Positions 8,783-17,282 of a stretch of DNA of 64,000 bases are shown here, in pieces. A program made the position numbers and the translations under genes. The notes under the pieces were generated by a model, which was not told the origin of the DNA, searched no databases, and worked only from the letters and a program-made list of their open reading frames with translations. Positions within the stretch are counted from its first letter, which is position 1; each line of letters starts with the position of its first letter. The stretch spans positions 62,001 to 126,000 of the forward strand of contig NZ_JAMBOM010000007.1 of NCBI RefSeq assembly GCF_023715615.1, in the 5' to 3' direction. Origin of the DNA: Sporosarcina aquimarina. Lineage in GTDB: Bacteria; Bacillota; Bacilli; Bacillales_A; Planococcaceae.

Positions 8783-9418
8783 ATGAATCCAAATGATTAC
8801 ACCGAGGAACAATGGTTTCCCGAGCTTCCTGAAGGATACATTCAACAACCTAGTAGTCAGGATGATTGGAATGCGACTGCCATGAATGTGAATCCTCATC
8901 AAATGGCAGTAAATGTAGATCCTCATCAAACCGCAGCACATATTGATCCTCATCTAACGGCTGTGAACGGCTGGAACGATTGGCAGACTCCATCCCAACA
9001 GAACCAAAGATGGCCAGGTTTTCCGGGGTGGCCGAATTCGCCGCAGCAACCAGGGTGGCCTGGTTTCCCGCAACAACCTAACGCACCGTGGCAAGGCGGA
9101 TGGAATCCAAGTCAGCCCTCTTTTCCAGGATCTGGTGGAGGCGGTGGCGGAAATCAACAAAGTGCACCAACATCACCTCCTCCATCCCAAACACCCGCGT
9201 ATCCTGACCAGCAACTCTTGAGAGTGGACCCAGGTGGTATTCGCGGATGTTTGTTCCGCTATACGTACGTCTGGACATCTCGAACTAGAGGATTCTGGTT
9301 CTTCCCAACCTTCGTTGGCAGAACGTCGGTCGCAGGATTCCAATGGAATAATCAGTGGCGACGTTGGATGTTTACTGGCATTGACTTAGATCGGATCGAT
9401 GCATTTACATGTATTTAA
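8783..9418 (+). CDS. Trp/Pro/Gln-rich hypothetical protein with PH repeats and conserved-looking C-terminal domain
   Basis: I do not recognise a function. The 211-residue protein has three parts. Residues 30-65 hold three imperfect repeats of the form (V/I)(N/D)PHxxA. Residues 65-145 are low-complexity, rich in W, P, Q and G, with several GWPGFPxxP-like units and a (G)6 stretch. Residues 150-211 form a compact aromatic domain framed by two cysteines (GCLFRYTYVW and AFTCI). The C-terminal block looks like a folded domain; the rest looks disordered. AAAGGGG lies upstream of the ATG, and a strong terminator follows. A spore-coat or surface role is a guess from composition. Confidence 0.7.
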   Translation: MNPNDYTEEQWFPELPEGYIQQPSSQDDWNATAMNVNPHQMAVNVDPHQTAAHIDPHLTAVNGWNDWQTPSQQNQRWPGFPGWPNSPQQPGWPGFPQQPNAPWQGGWNPSQPSFPGSGGGGGGNQQSAPTSPPPSQTPAYPDQQLLRVDPGGIRGCLFRYTYVWTSRTRGFWFFPTFVGRTSVAGFQWNNQWRRWMFTGIDLDRIDAFTCI

Positions 9419-9443
9419 TGGGATGAGAATGGGTGAACGAAGG

Positions 9444-9471
9444 AAGATCAGCTGCGGCTGATCTTTTTTTG
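9444..9471 (+). terminator. Rho-independent terminator
   Basis: A 9-bp stem AAGATCAGC/GCTGATCTT with loop TGCG is followed by T residues, 26 bp after the stop of the Trp-rich gene. Confidence 0.9.
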
Positions 9472-9540
9472 TTTGTGGTAGGAAGTTTGGGATGAAATGG
9501 ATTGAGGCTGAAGTTTAAATTTTTGGGGTAGGAGCATTTT

Positions 9541-10243
9541 TTGAGATTTATGAGCACCTTGGCTGGGTTATGATCACTTTCCACGGGTTATGATCACTTT
9601 CCACGGGTTATGATCACTTTCCACGGGTTATGATCACTTTCTGCGATTTATGAGCACTTCCCTAGAGGTATGATCACTTTTGGAGATTTATGAGCACTTC
9701 CCCAGATTTATGATCACTTTTTGTAATTTATGATCACTTTCCCAGGGTTATGATCACTTTTCGAGATTTATGAGCACTTCCCTTGGGTTATGTTCACTTT
9801 TTGCGATTTATGAGCACTTCCCCAGGGTTATGATCACTTTTTGAAATTTATGAGCACTTCCCTTGGGTTATGATCACTTTTGGAGATTTAAGAGCACTTC
9901 CCCAGATTTATGATCACTTTTTGTGATTTATGAGCACTTTCCTAGGGTTATGATCACTTTTCGAGATTTATGAGCACTTTCCCAGGGTTATGATCACTTT
10001 TTGCGATTTATGAGCACTTCCCTCGGGTTATGATCACTTTTTGCGATTTATGAGCACTTCCCTCGGGTTATGATCACTATTTGCGATTTATGAGCACTTT
10101 CCCTTGGGTTATGATCACTTTTCGAGATTTATGAGCACTTTCCCAGGGTTATGATCACTTTTGGAGATTTATGAGCACTTCCCCAGGGTTATGATCACTT
10201 TTCGAGTTTTATGAGCACTTCCCCTGAAATTTTTGAGCACTTT
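9541..10243. repeat. Tandem array, about 35 units of 20 bp
   Basis: The core TATGATCAC or TATGAGCAC recurs at 9550, 9570, 9590 and so on with an exact 20-bp step as far as about 10090. One 21-bp step follows, and the 20-bp step then resumes to about 10211. In most of the array the units alternate: a GATC unit preceded by GGG and a GAGC unit preceded by GATT, making a 40-bp higher-order repeat. The first few units are almost identical GATC copies. A 20-bp period is not a multiple of three, so it is not coding. It lies between the 3' ends of convergent genes. There are no unique spacers, so it is not a CRISPR. Confidence 0.95.
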
Positions 10244-10302
10244 CTGACTGACAATAAATATCATCACCGTAAACTATCCCCCTACTTGTCACCAAACTTA
10301 AA

Positions 10303-10347
10303 GGGCTATCCCAGAAAGGTCAAAATTATGACCTTTTGGGACAGCCC
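10303..10347 (-). terminator. Terminator of the M60 protease gene
   Basis: A long stem (GGGGCTGTCCCA... pairing with ...TGGGATAGCCC, about 20 bp with mismatches) lies 11 bp after the stop, with T residues on the minus strand side. Confidence 0.8.
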
Positions 10348-10357
10348 CTACTTATTA

Positions 10358-13300
10358 TTAATTACGAAGATCTACATAATATGTTAATTGAATAATTGTA
10401 TCTTCTTTTAACTTATAAGCCGCAACCAACATATAAGTGCCTTTCTCTAATTGTGAAAAATCTAATGTAAACTGGTCCGAGTTTGGCTTGAATTGATCCA
10501 CATCTACATTTACCATCTCATTGTTTTTTGTATTTCTTAGGACAATTTGATAAGGATTTAGGTACTGACCATCCAACCCTTTCACTAAGTTCTCAACAGT
10601 TAGGTGAGGGCCTTTTAAGCTTTTCACCGCCACTATTTGAGGATGTGCCACAATCGTCTTCAGTTTCTCCAGATTTTCCAGCGGTGAAAAATCTGTGATT
10701 TCATTTCCTGATACATCTAGCGAAACTAAGTTTCTTGCATATTGTAAGCCTTCAAGACTTTGGATTCTCGCATTAGGTGCTTCAAGAGTCTTGAGTGCAT
10801 GCAGATCTCCTAGAGTGAGATCCCCTGTAATCCCTAGTTTTTGCTGAATAACATTTCTAAGATATTTATCTGGTATCGTAATAACTTGAGTTAAATCTAG
10901 TTCCACTAGTTGGGACTTCGCCTGCAATAGCGCCTCAAGAGCTTGATCGATTTCCAGTTGAGTCATTTGAGTGTTAGCAAGAATCTCTTCTGCTTTTGCA
11001 ATACTATTCTGGAGTACACTCATACTCTTAGTTGTATATTTCTCCGCATCGATAGCTTTCGCCTCTTCAACTGCAGCTACTAGATCTTGCGTATACACTC
11101 TTTCTCCGTTCTCGAAATGGAGTTTAGCATCTCCCCATGTTGCATGGTCTGAACCATTTCCATTTCCGCCATCAGTCACGACTAATTTCAGCTCTTTTGC
11201 ACCAACTGTTTTTACTTCAATGAACTTCTGAGGATCTGTAGAATGCAACATTCCGCTATCGAATTGTTTCACGCCATCTACAAAAACTTGGAACGTGACT
11301 GATCCGATTGAGCCATACATCTGTCGGTCAACCCCCACATATGAAGTGAAATAATCTGCGTCTTTCTCTGTTAAGTCATAAACGATTGTTGAGTTTGAGT
11401 GTGCCCCAATTCCTTTCTCATAGGCTTGTACACTTCCGTCCGTCCCTGTTAATCGCAATGGTTGGCCACTGATTGCTTTGTCTTTTATAGGAGTTTTATA
11501 GCTATTTTGCGTAGACTTCCATTCGAAATCAGATAGATAGTTGAAGTCTTCCATATTTACTACGGATATAAATCGCTTCTTAGATATTTCATTCCCATCA
11601 CTATCTACCACAGTGTAGGTTATTTCATACTTACCAGCTCGCTTGAAATTCACCTGATTGTTACCAGTCACTTTTACCTGATCTGTTAAATCACCATCTT
11701 CAGCATCGACGGCAGAATAAACTTCGCTTAAATCGATTGGCGTACCAACCTTAGTTGCTACAGAATCAGGTATTGTAAGTTCGGGCAGGCCATTCGAAAT
11801 ATAAAACTTAGCATCTGCAAAGTTTGCATGGTCGGAAGTATTTCCATTACTAGAATCATTGGCAATGAGCGTTAATTCCTTAACGTCTTTCAATGGTATC
11901 CTTACCAATTTTGCTTCAGTGTTATATTTCATAACCCCGCTAGTATAGACTTCTTGGCCGTCTGCCAGCACTTTAAACGTAACACTTGAATTGTTATTGA
12001 CGGCGATGTTTCGATCTATGCCAACAAGGGTCTCAAAGTAATCGTAGTTTTTGCCTGCAAGATCATACACAATAGTTGAATTTGCATGGGTCCCAATTCC
12101 TTTAGTAAATTCCTTAGTCGCACCATTGACTAGGTTTTTTATCGAACCGCCTGAGGAAGCCTGATCTTTCTTAACCGTGCTCCAAGCTGTTTGTGCGGAC
12201 TTCCATGCCGTATCACTTACGAATGCGGTATCGCTATAAACATAGATTTCTTTTGTCTTCGTTACCTTATTTCCATCACTATCTGTTACTGAAAAAGCAA
12301 CATTGTAGGTGCCTGTTTTACTAACAGTGAAGTTGTTAGACGTTACTTTAACTGCGTCAATTAAGTCCCCATCTTCTTTATCAAACGCCTCTACACCATC
12401 TAAAATCGTAAAGTCTTTGTTGTTGAGTTTAACGAACGTGAGATCTTCAGACACATGTAGTGTAGGCTCACTAGAATCCTTTGTGAACTTTGCATCTGCC
12501 CAAACTGTATGGTCTGAGGAGATCCCATTATCTTTTGCATCCGTTGTAATGAGTTTTACTTCTTTTGCTCCTGTAACAGGAACTTTTACAAATTCATGCT
12601 CCGTGCCAGATTTGAATACCCGACTATCGAATTCCTTTTCTCCATCTACCCACACTTCAAACGTTGCGGAAGACCCCTGTCCTCTGACAGATTGGTCGAT
12701 ACCGATATAACTTTCAAAGAAGTTGAATCCTTTTCCAGCAATATCGTATACGACTTCGGAATTGGCATGGATGGCAATTCCTTTAGGATACGTTGCATCA
12801 CTGCCTTGTCTTCGTAATGTGATGAGCCCTCCAGAAATCGCTCGATCTTTTTGTAAGGAATTCCAATCTGTATGAACGGATTTAGTATTCATATCAGAGA
12901 TATAGGCATAGTCACTTGTTACCGTAACTTTTGTTGTCTTGGTCTCAGTTAAGTTCGCATTCTTCACTTCGTAAACAAGTTCATAAGATCCTTTTTTCGT
13001 TACATCTACTGTATTCGATTTAATGACTACATCTTTTGTAATGTTTTGTCCGGTAAATGTGGATGCTTTTACGTAATCCATCGGTTCAAATGCTTGATGT
13101 AATTTTAACGTTAAGAAGTCTTCTACAGATAAGTTCGGCTGCTGAGAGTGAACTTGCACGGGTTTTAATGGCGTTAACTTCTTGTCATATGCGACGACTT
13201 CATAAGTATAAGGAACAGTTGTATCTACGTTTTTATCAATGAATGAAGTTCCTGTTGTATAGCCTACTACCTTGCCATCTCTGAGAATTTCGTATCCCAT

Positions 13301-16198
13301 AGCAGCATCCTTATTTGCTATATCAATAGCATAAGACAAGTTAATTTCTTTTTTGTCCGGATTCGCAGTAATCGATTGAGCAGTTACTTTTGCATCTTTT
13401 GAGAACCCGGCACCTGCATAATCTCGTCCCAAACTATGCATGTATTCCAACTTCACATCTGGCTTTGGTAAATGGGCTACTTTCTCTTTCATCTTAGCGG
13501 TAGCCGTTACGTAACCCCAGTCTTCGAAAAATGCCGTTAAGTCGGTTTCGGTTGCTAACGATAATCCTACAACTAATCGTTGTAAATTACTTCCTAATCC
13601 ATTCATCACACCGTCAGGGTTAGTCCGAGCAATTCTGGAAGCCTTACCATAACTATCTTCCCCGTAATAATATTGCACTTGCTCAAGTACCCCTAAGTAA
13701 GTCCAGAAACCATGTTGAACCGTTTCACCTGAAAATCTTTTGTACATTGAATTCCAATCTACACGGTCATCTGTGCTGTTATTGAATTTCTTTCTCATAA
13801 TTACTGAGTAAATGTTGTTCGTTACCTCTGTGTGTTCCATCGTGGAGTTATTTATGTTATGGCCCCATTCATGAAAATAAGCCCATCCATCATTTCCAGG
13901 TACACTAAACGGCTTCACAATTTGTTTAAAGAATCCATCATCTCTTCTAGGAGAATTCCCTCCGTTAAATCCTGTATATCCCCAATCAGACCAACCATAT
14001 GGCCCTTTGGTGAATACCCGTGATGTAAACTTTGCATTGAAATATTGGTTTCTTGGATCTGAATCATCCACGACAGCACCGCTAATTCTTTGGTACTCGG
14101 TCCACATCATTTCCCATTCTTTCATCGTGTCTGATACGGTCTTACCAGTTCCTTTTAATTCTTTAATTCCCTTTAGAGCACCTGCAGCACTTGTAGAAAT
14201 TGTATTGTTTTCGGATACTAGTTCAGAAACGTTATACACAACATCGCCTGGTTTTCCGTTTGCAAAGTCGTTATCGTCTACACTGATTTTCTCCACATAC
14301 TTTTCCAACTCTTTTTCATACGTTACGGGATCTGTTATTCCATGATAGTAGACAGGAAATGCAGTTCCTCCTACTAGTCTTACTTTAGGAGCAAATGCTT
14401 GTTCAGTTGTGAACGCATTGTTTTCCACATATGCAACGGCAGGCTTCATGTTATCAAATGTGGGAACTGTTATTTTGTTCAATCCTTGTTTGAGCGCATA
14501 TCTTCTTACCCATCCGTTTTTATCATCCGCTATCTGACCTAAAACTAGATTTGGCATGACGCCTTTTGCGTCTGCTTCAACTGTAATTTGAATTGTTTCA
14601 CCTGGCACTACATATCGGCCGAATGTATCTAGTGAAAACGAGGTTCTGGCAATTTGATGCTTGCTCGCTTCCGTACTTGAGTTCCCTCGCTGAGAAGCAA
14701 TTACGATTGATTCGTTAGATACATTTACGTGGTTAAGGACGTCTTTCGCCATCGTTACGTATTGTTGTAACTGTTCTTTTAAAGGATGCTTGGCAACTTC
14801 GATCTCCAATTGTTGAATCGCATTCATAGAAGCAAACTCCGGTTTTAATTCATTCATCAGACCATTTGTGAATAGATTGTTGACTTTCTCTTCTGTCGGA
14901 TCTTCACGGTAAAATGCTAGTTCCGATAACGTAGCCCAGTTTTGGTTTGATTTTTTAAATTTGAATTTTACGCGCTTAAATTCGGTTGGTGCAAATTTGA
15001 CTTCTACTAATCCTGCAACCATATTATGTTGTCCAGTTGTTACAAGCTGGTAGGTGTCACCTTTAGATGTTTTGGAAGTATAGATTTCAACTTCTTCAGC
15101 AAACCCTTTTCGATCAGAGGGTCTTGCGCCATACATAAGGCGATTTAACGTTACGTTCTCTTTAAATTCGACTTCAACTTCATTTGAAAAGTCATTGGTG
15201 TTACTTCTGTTCGTTTCCCAGTATGTGTTCAGGTTGCCGTCAATTGCGTTTTCAATTACGGCACTCGCATAATGACTACCATTGTTGCGAATCCCTTTGA
15301 TGTTTTGTCGATCCATTCTAAATAACTTTGAATAGGCTTCATTTGTATAATGCAAGAATGGTTTAGTTACTGCTGCAGTAGATTCAATTTCTGCTTTATT
15401 AATGAGAACCTTTGCATTCTCGATATCTTCTTTAAATTGAGGATAGAACGGATGCCCCTTTGCTTCAGCGTCCAATCTCGTTAGCGCATCCAGCGTATTA
15501 AACTGTTCGCTAACTGAACTTAGCGATTCATCTGTAAAGAGGGTGTCCATTTTGTCAGATACAGGATCTTCTTTGTAAAATTGAAACTCTGAAGCGCTTG
15601 CCCAGTCTTGGTTCGCTTTTGTGAATACAAATTTAACTCGCTTAAATTTCGTCGGGGCAAATTGGATTTCGACAACATCACCTGTTGATCCCTTGTAAGC
15701 TCCTGAAGATACTAATGAGAAATTCTCACCTTCTGATGTTTGCGAACCATAGATTTCAAACTCTTGTGCAAAGCCTTTCCCCTTAACAGTGGATTGGCGA
15801 GCGGCATAGACAATTCTATTTAAGGTTGTCGGTTCGTTAAGGTTCACGACAACTTCGTTAGTAAATGAAGCACTATTGGGTTTATTTGTTTCCCAATGTG
15901 TCTTCAGTTCTCCGTCAATCGCGTGCTTAATAGGAGAACCTGAGTAATTTCCGCCATTATTTGTGATCGATTTGATATTCGTGATAGGCATTTTGAATAC
16001 TTCATCGTAAGCTGGCAAACTCACACTTCCGTACAGGTCAAATTTTCGAACCGATGCGATACCGGAACTTTGGTTACTTTTGGCATCAGTAGGTGTGACT
16101 AATCCTTCTTGCGGGTGTTCATTTGCTAAGACAATAATTGGACTGCAGACTACGTTAAGAGCCAATGCAGCTGCTGTTGCGAACGCAATCATCTTCAT
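10358..16198 (-). CDS. Secreted multi-domain M60 (enhancin-like) metalloprotease
   Basis: This 1946-residue exported protein begins with a signal peptide (about residues 1-26). Two discoidin/F5-8-type carbohydrate-binding domains follow (about 70-212 and 285-430), each with the DGxxxTxWETN motif. The M60 peptidase region contains zinc motif HEWGH at 776-780. Downstream are three NPCBM/NEW2-type modules (about 1103-1240, 1326-1466 and 1554-1696) alternating with Ig-like modules (EDGDL motifs). A FIVAR-like helical segment (about 1706-1766) and a short leucine-rich segment (about 1800-1850) complete it. M60 proteins cleave mucin-type glycoproteins. There is no LPXTG anchor. GAGGAGG precedes the ATG. 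A c-di-GMP riboswitch lies upstream. Confidence 0.88.
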   Translation of the reverse strand: MKMIAFATAAALALNVVCSPIIVLANEHPQEGLVTPTDAKSNQSSGIASVRKFDLYGSVSLPAYDEVFKMPITNIKSITNNGGNYSGSPIKHAIDGELKTHWETNKPNSASFTNEVVVNLNEPTTLNRIVYAARQSTVKGKGFAQEFEIYGSQTSEGENFSLVSSGAYKGSTGDVVEIQFAPTKFKRVKFVFTKANQDWASASEFQFYKEDPVSDKMDTLFTDESLSSVSEQFNTLDALTRLDAEAKGHPFYPQFKEDIENAKVLINKAEIESTAAVTKPFLHYTNEAYSKLFRMDRQNIKGIRNNGSHYASAVIENAIDGNLNTYWETNRSNTNDFSNEVEVEFKENVTLNRLMYGARPSDRKGFAEEVEIYTSKTSKGDTYQLVTTGQHNMVAGLVEVKFAPTEFKRVKFKFKKSNQNWATLSELAFYREDPTEEKVNNLFTNGLMNELKPEFASMNAIQQLEIEVAKHPLKEQLQQYVTMAKDVLNHVNVSNESIVIASQRGNSSTEASKHQIARTSFSLDTFGRYVVPGETIQITVEADAKGVMPNLVLGQIADDKNGWVRRYALKQGLNKITVPTFDNMKPAVAYVENNAFTTEQAFAPKVRLVGGTAFPVYYHGITDPVTYEKELEKYVEKISVDDNDFANGKPGDVVYNVSELVSENNTISTSAAGALKGIKELKGTGKTVSDTMKEWEMMWTEYQRISGAVVDDSDPRNQYFNAKFTSRVFTKGPYGWSDWGYTGFNGGNSPRRDDGFFKQIVKPFSVPGNDGWAYFHEWGHNINNSTMEHTEVTNNIYSVIMRKKFNNSTDDRVDWNSMYKRFSGETVQHGFWTYLGVLEQVQYYYGEDSYGKASRIARTNPDGVMNGLGSNLQRLVVGLSLATETDLTAFFEDWGYVTATAKMKEKVAHLPKPDVKLEYMHSLGRDYAGAGFSKDAKVTAQSITANPDKKEINLSYAIDIANKDAAMGYEILRDGKVVGYTTGTSFIDKNVDTTVPYTYEVVAYDKKLTPLKPVQVHSQQPNLSVEDFLTLKLHQAFEPMDYVKASTFTGQNITKDVVIKSNTVDVTKKGSYELVYEVKNANLTETKTTKVTVTSDYAYISDMNTKSVHTDWNSLQKDRAISGGLITLRRQGSDATYPKGIAIHANSEVVYDIAGKGFNFFESYIGIDQSVRGQGSSATFEVWVDGEKEFDSRVFKSGTEHEFVKVPVTGAKEVKLITTDAKDNGISSDHTVWADAKFTKDSSEPTLHVSEDLTFVKLNNKDFTILDGVEAFDKEDGDLIDAVKVTSNNFTVSKTGTYNVAFSVTDSDGNKVTKTKEIYVYSDTAFVSDTAWKSAQTAWSTVKKDQASSGGSIKNLVNGATKEFTKGIGTHANSTIVYDLAGKNYDYFETLVGIDRNIAVNNNSSVTFKVLADGQEVYTSGVMKYNTEAKLVRIPLKDVKELTLIANDSSNGNTSDHANFADAKFYISNGLPELTIPDSVATKVGTPIDLSEVYSAVDAEDGDLTDQVKVTGNNQVNFKRAGKYEITYTVVDSDGNEISKKRFISVVNMEDFNYLSDFEWKSTQNSYKTPIKDKAISGQPLRLTGTDGSVQAYEKGIGAHSNSTIVYDLTEKDADYFTSYVGVDRQMYGSIGSVTFQVFVDGVKQFDSGMLHSTDPQKFIEVKTVGAKELKLVVTDGGNGNGSDHATWGDAKLHFENGERVYTQDLVAAVEEAKAIDAEKYTTKSMSVLQNSIAKAEEILANTQMTQLEIDQALEALLQAKSQLVELDLTQVITIPDKYLRNVIQQKLGITGDLTLGDLHALKTLEAPNARIQSLEGLQYARNLVSLDVSGNEITDFSPLENLEKLKTIVAHPQIVAVKSLKGPHLTVENLVKGLDGQYLNPYQIVLRNTKNNEMVNVDVDQFKPNSDQFTLDFSQLEKGTYMLVAAYKLKEDTIIQLTYYVDLRN

Positions 16199-16237
16199 AT
16201 GCTTTTCCTCCTCATGAATATATTTCCTACTGAGCGC

Positions 16238-16266
16238 ACAAAAAAGCTACTCAAAAAGAGTAGCTT
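16238..16266 (-). terminator. Riboswitch expression-platform terminator
   Basis: On the minus strand, AAGCTACTC and GAGTAGCTT form a 9-bp stem with loop TTTTT, followed by a T run. It lies between the c-di-GMP aptamer and the start codon, about 40 bp upstream of the ATG, as expected for transcriptional attenuation. Confidence 0.88.
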
Positions 16267-16331
16267 CGAATTAAATAAAGTCAAAAAAACTAGTAGCAGT
16301 TCGTTAACTTTACTAAACAAAAAGTAGTGTG

Positions 16332-16420
16332 TACTCTTCGGCAACTGGCTGACATAGTGATACACCTTAGTCCCTATAGCTTTGCGTCCCTAAATTTCTT
16401 TAGGTTTGCCTATTCAGTTA
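16332..16420 (-). promoter_or_regulatory. Cyclic di-GMP-I (GEMM-I) riboswitch aptamer
   Basis: Reading the minus strand, the conserved blocks of GEMM-I occur in order: GGCAAACC, a GAAA tetraloop hairpin (TAAA-GAAA-TTTA), GGGACGCAAAGC, then ACTAAGG, a P3-type hairpin, AGCCAGTTGCCGA. The block GGGACGCAAAGC and the tetraloop/receptor layout are diagnostic. It sits in the leader of the M60 protease gene and is followed by an intrinsic terminator. The segment AAGAGTA at its 3' end is complementary to the terminator's 5' arm, which suggests ligand-dependent termination. Confidence 0.93.
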
Positions 16421-16645
16421 TTTTATAGTTTAAATACTATCACACCTTTGGTTCCACACCATGAACAAATAGCACTAGATCCTAGTCACTTATTTTCAGG
16501 TAAGATTGGAATATCTTTTTATATAATTCTTGGATTTCCTCACATATAAAGGGGATGAATTCTATAGAAAAGGAACTTCCCCTCCTCTTTCAGGAGCGGT
16601 GAACTATTAAAGGAATCCTAAAATAGTATTACCTAATTTTGAAAT

Positions 16646-16673
16646 GTGTCTAGAAAGACTAAAGAGTGGGTAT
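16646..16673 (+). promoter_or_regulatory. Candidate sigma-B promoter of the stress-protein gene
   Basis: GGGTAT (16668-16673) matches the sigma-B -10. An imperfect -35 (GTGTCT, 16646-16651) lies 16 bp upstream. The weak -35 keeps confidence modest; the family downstream is typically sigma-B controlled. Confidence 0.4.
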
Positions 16674-16710
16674 AGAAAGCATGGTCTAAGCAAACAGGAG
16701 GTAATTCAAC

Positions 16711-17148
16711 ATGAAGAATTATGTTATTGACGTATATGAAAACGAACAACAAGTGGTGGAAGTTGTGGAACGGTTAATAGAGCAAGGCTACACAACTGAG
16801 GAAATTTCAGTTGTAGCAAAAGATACAAAAAATCTTCCTGAAATTACTCAGGAAGTAAAACCGTCCACTAAAGATGGGGCCATTGCTGGGGCATTAACTG
16901 GTGGAACACTTGGAATTGCGGGCGTAATTGCAGGAATCTCTGCAATCGCGGTTCCCGGACTTGGTGCCGTTTTGGCTGCTGGTCCTATCATTTCAACGAT
17001 TGGCGGAGCAGTAGTAGGTGCCAGCTCAGGTGCTGGTGGATTGAAGCATGCACTTATGGAAATCGGAGTTCCCGATGAGGAAGCCGAACGCTATTCTGAA
17101 GACGTTCAGGAGGGTAAAATTCTAGTATTTCTTCAACCTACTAAGTGA
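16711..17148 (+). CDS. General stress protein, GspM/YflT-type N-domain with glycine-zipper core
   Basis: This 145-residue protein has an N-terminal general-stress 17M/YflT-like domain: VIDVYENEQQVVEVVERL, then the IEQGYTTEEISVVAKD motif (about residues 4-45). A hydrophobic glycine-rich segment (about 55-112, GALTGGTLGIAGVIAG and similar) could insert in or associate with the membrane. A short charged C-terminal domain ends in EGKILVFL. The molecular role of the family is not defined; members are usually induced by general stress. The ATG is preceded by AGGAGG. It is monocistronic, with a hairpin terminator after it. Confidence 0.8.
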   Translation: MKNYVIDVYENEQQVVEVVERLIEQGYTTEEISVVAKDTKNLPEITQEVKPSTKDGAIAGALTGGTLGIAGVIAGISAIAVPGLGAVLAAGPIISTIGGAVVGASSGAGGLKHALMEIGVPDEEAERYSEDVQEGKILVFLQPTK

Positions 17149-17198
17149 AGAAGAAATTAAAATTTGATACTTCCATCACTCTTTATCAACGCTAGTAA

Positions 17199-17236
17199 AA
17201 AGAAGGCAGCCATTTAACAATCGGCTGCCTTCTTAA
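17199..17236. terminator. Terminator between convergent stress-protein and chemoreceptor genes
   Basis: An 11-bp stem AGAAGGCAGCC/GGCTGCCTTCT has an 11-nt loop. The minus-strand side has the better T tract; the plus-strand side is weaker. Confidence 0.8.
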
Positions 17237-17282
17237 CATTTTAATTGTTTTTTTCTAAGGGTACTTGGTGATCATCCACGAG

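Noticed and set aside
9541-10243. CRISPR array
   Set aside because: The repeats are contiguous 20-bp units with no unique spacers and no cas genes nearby.
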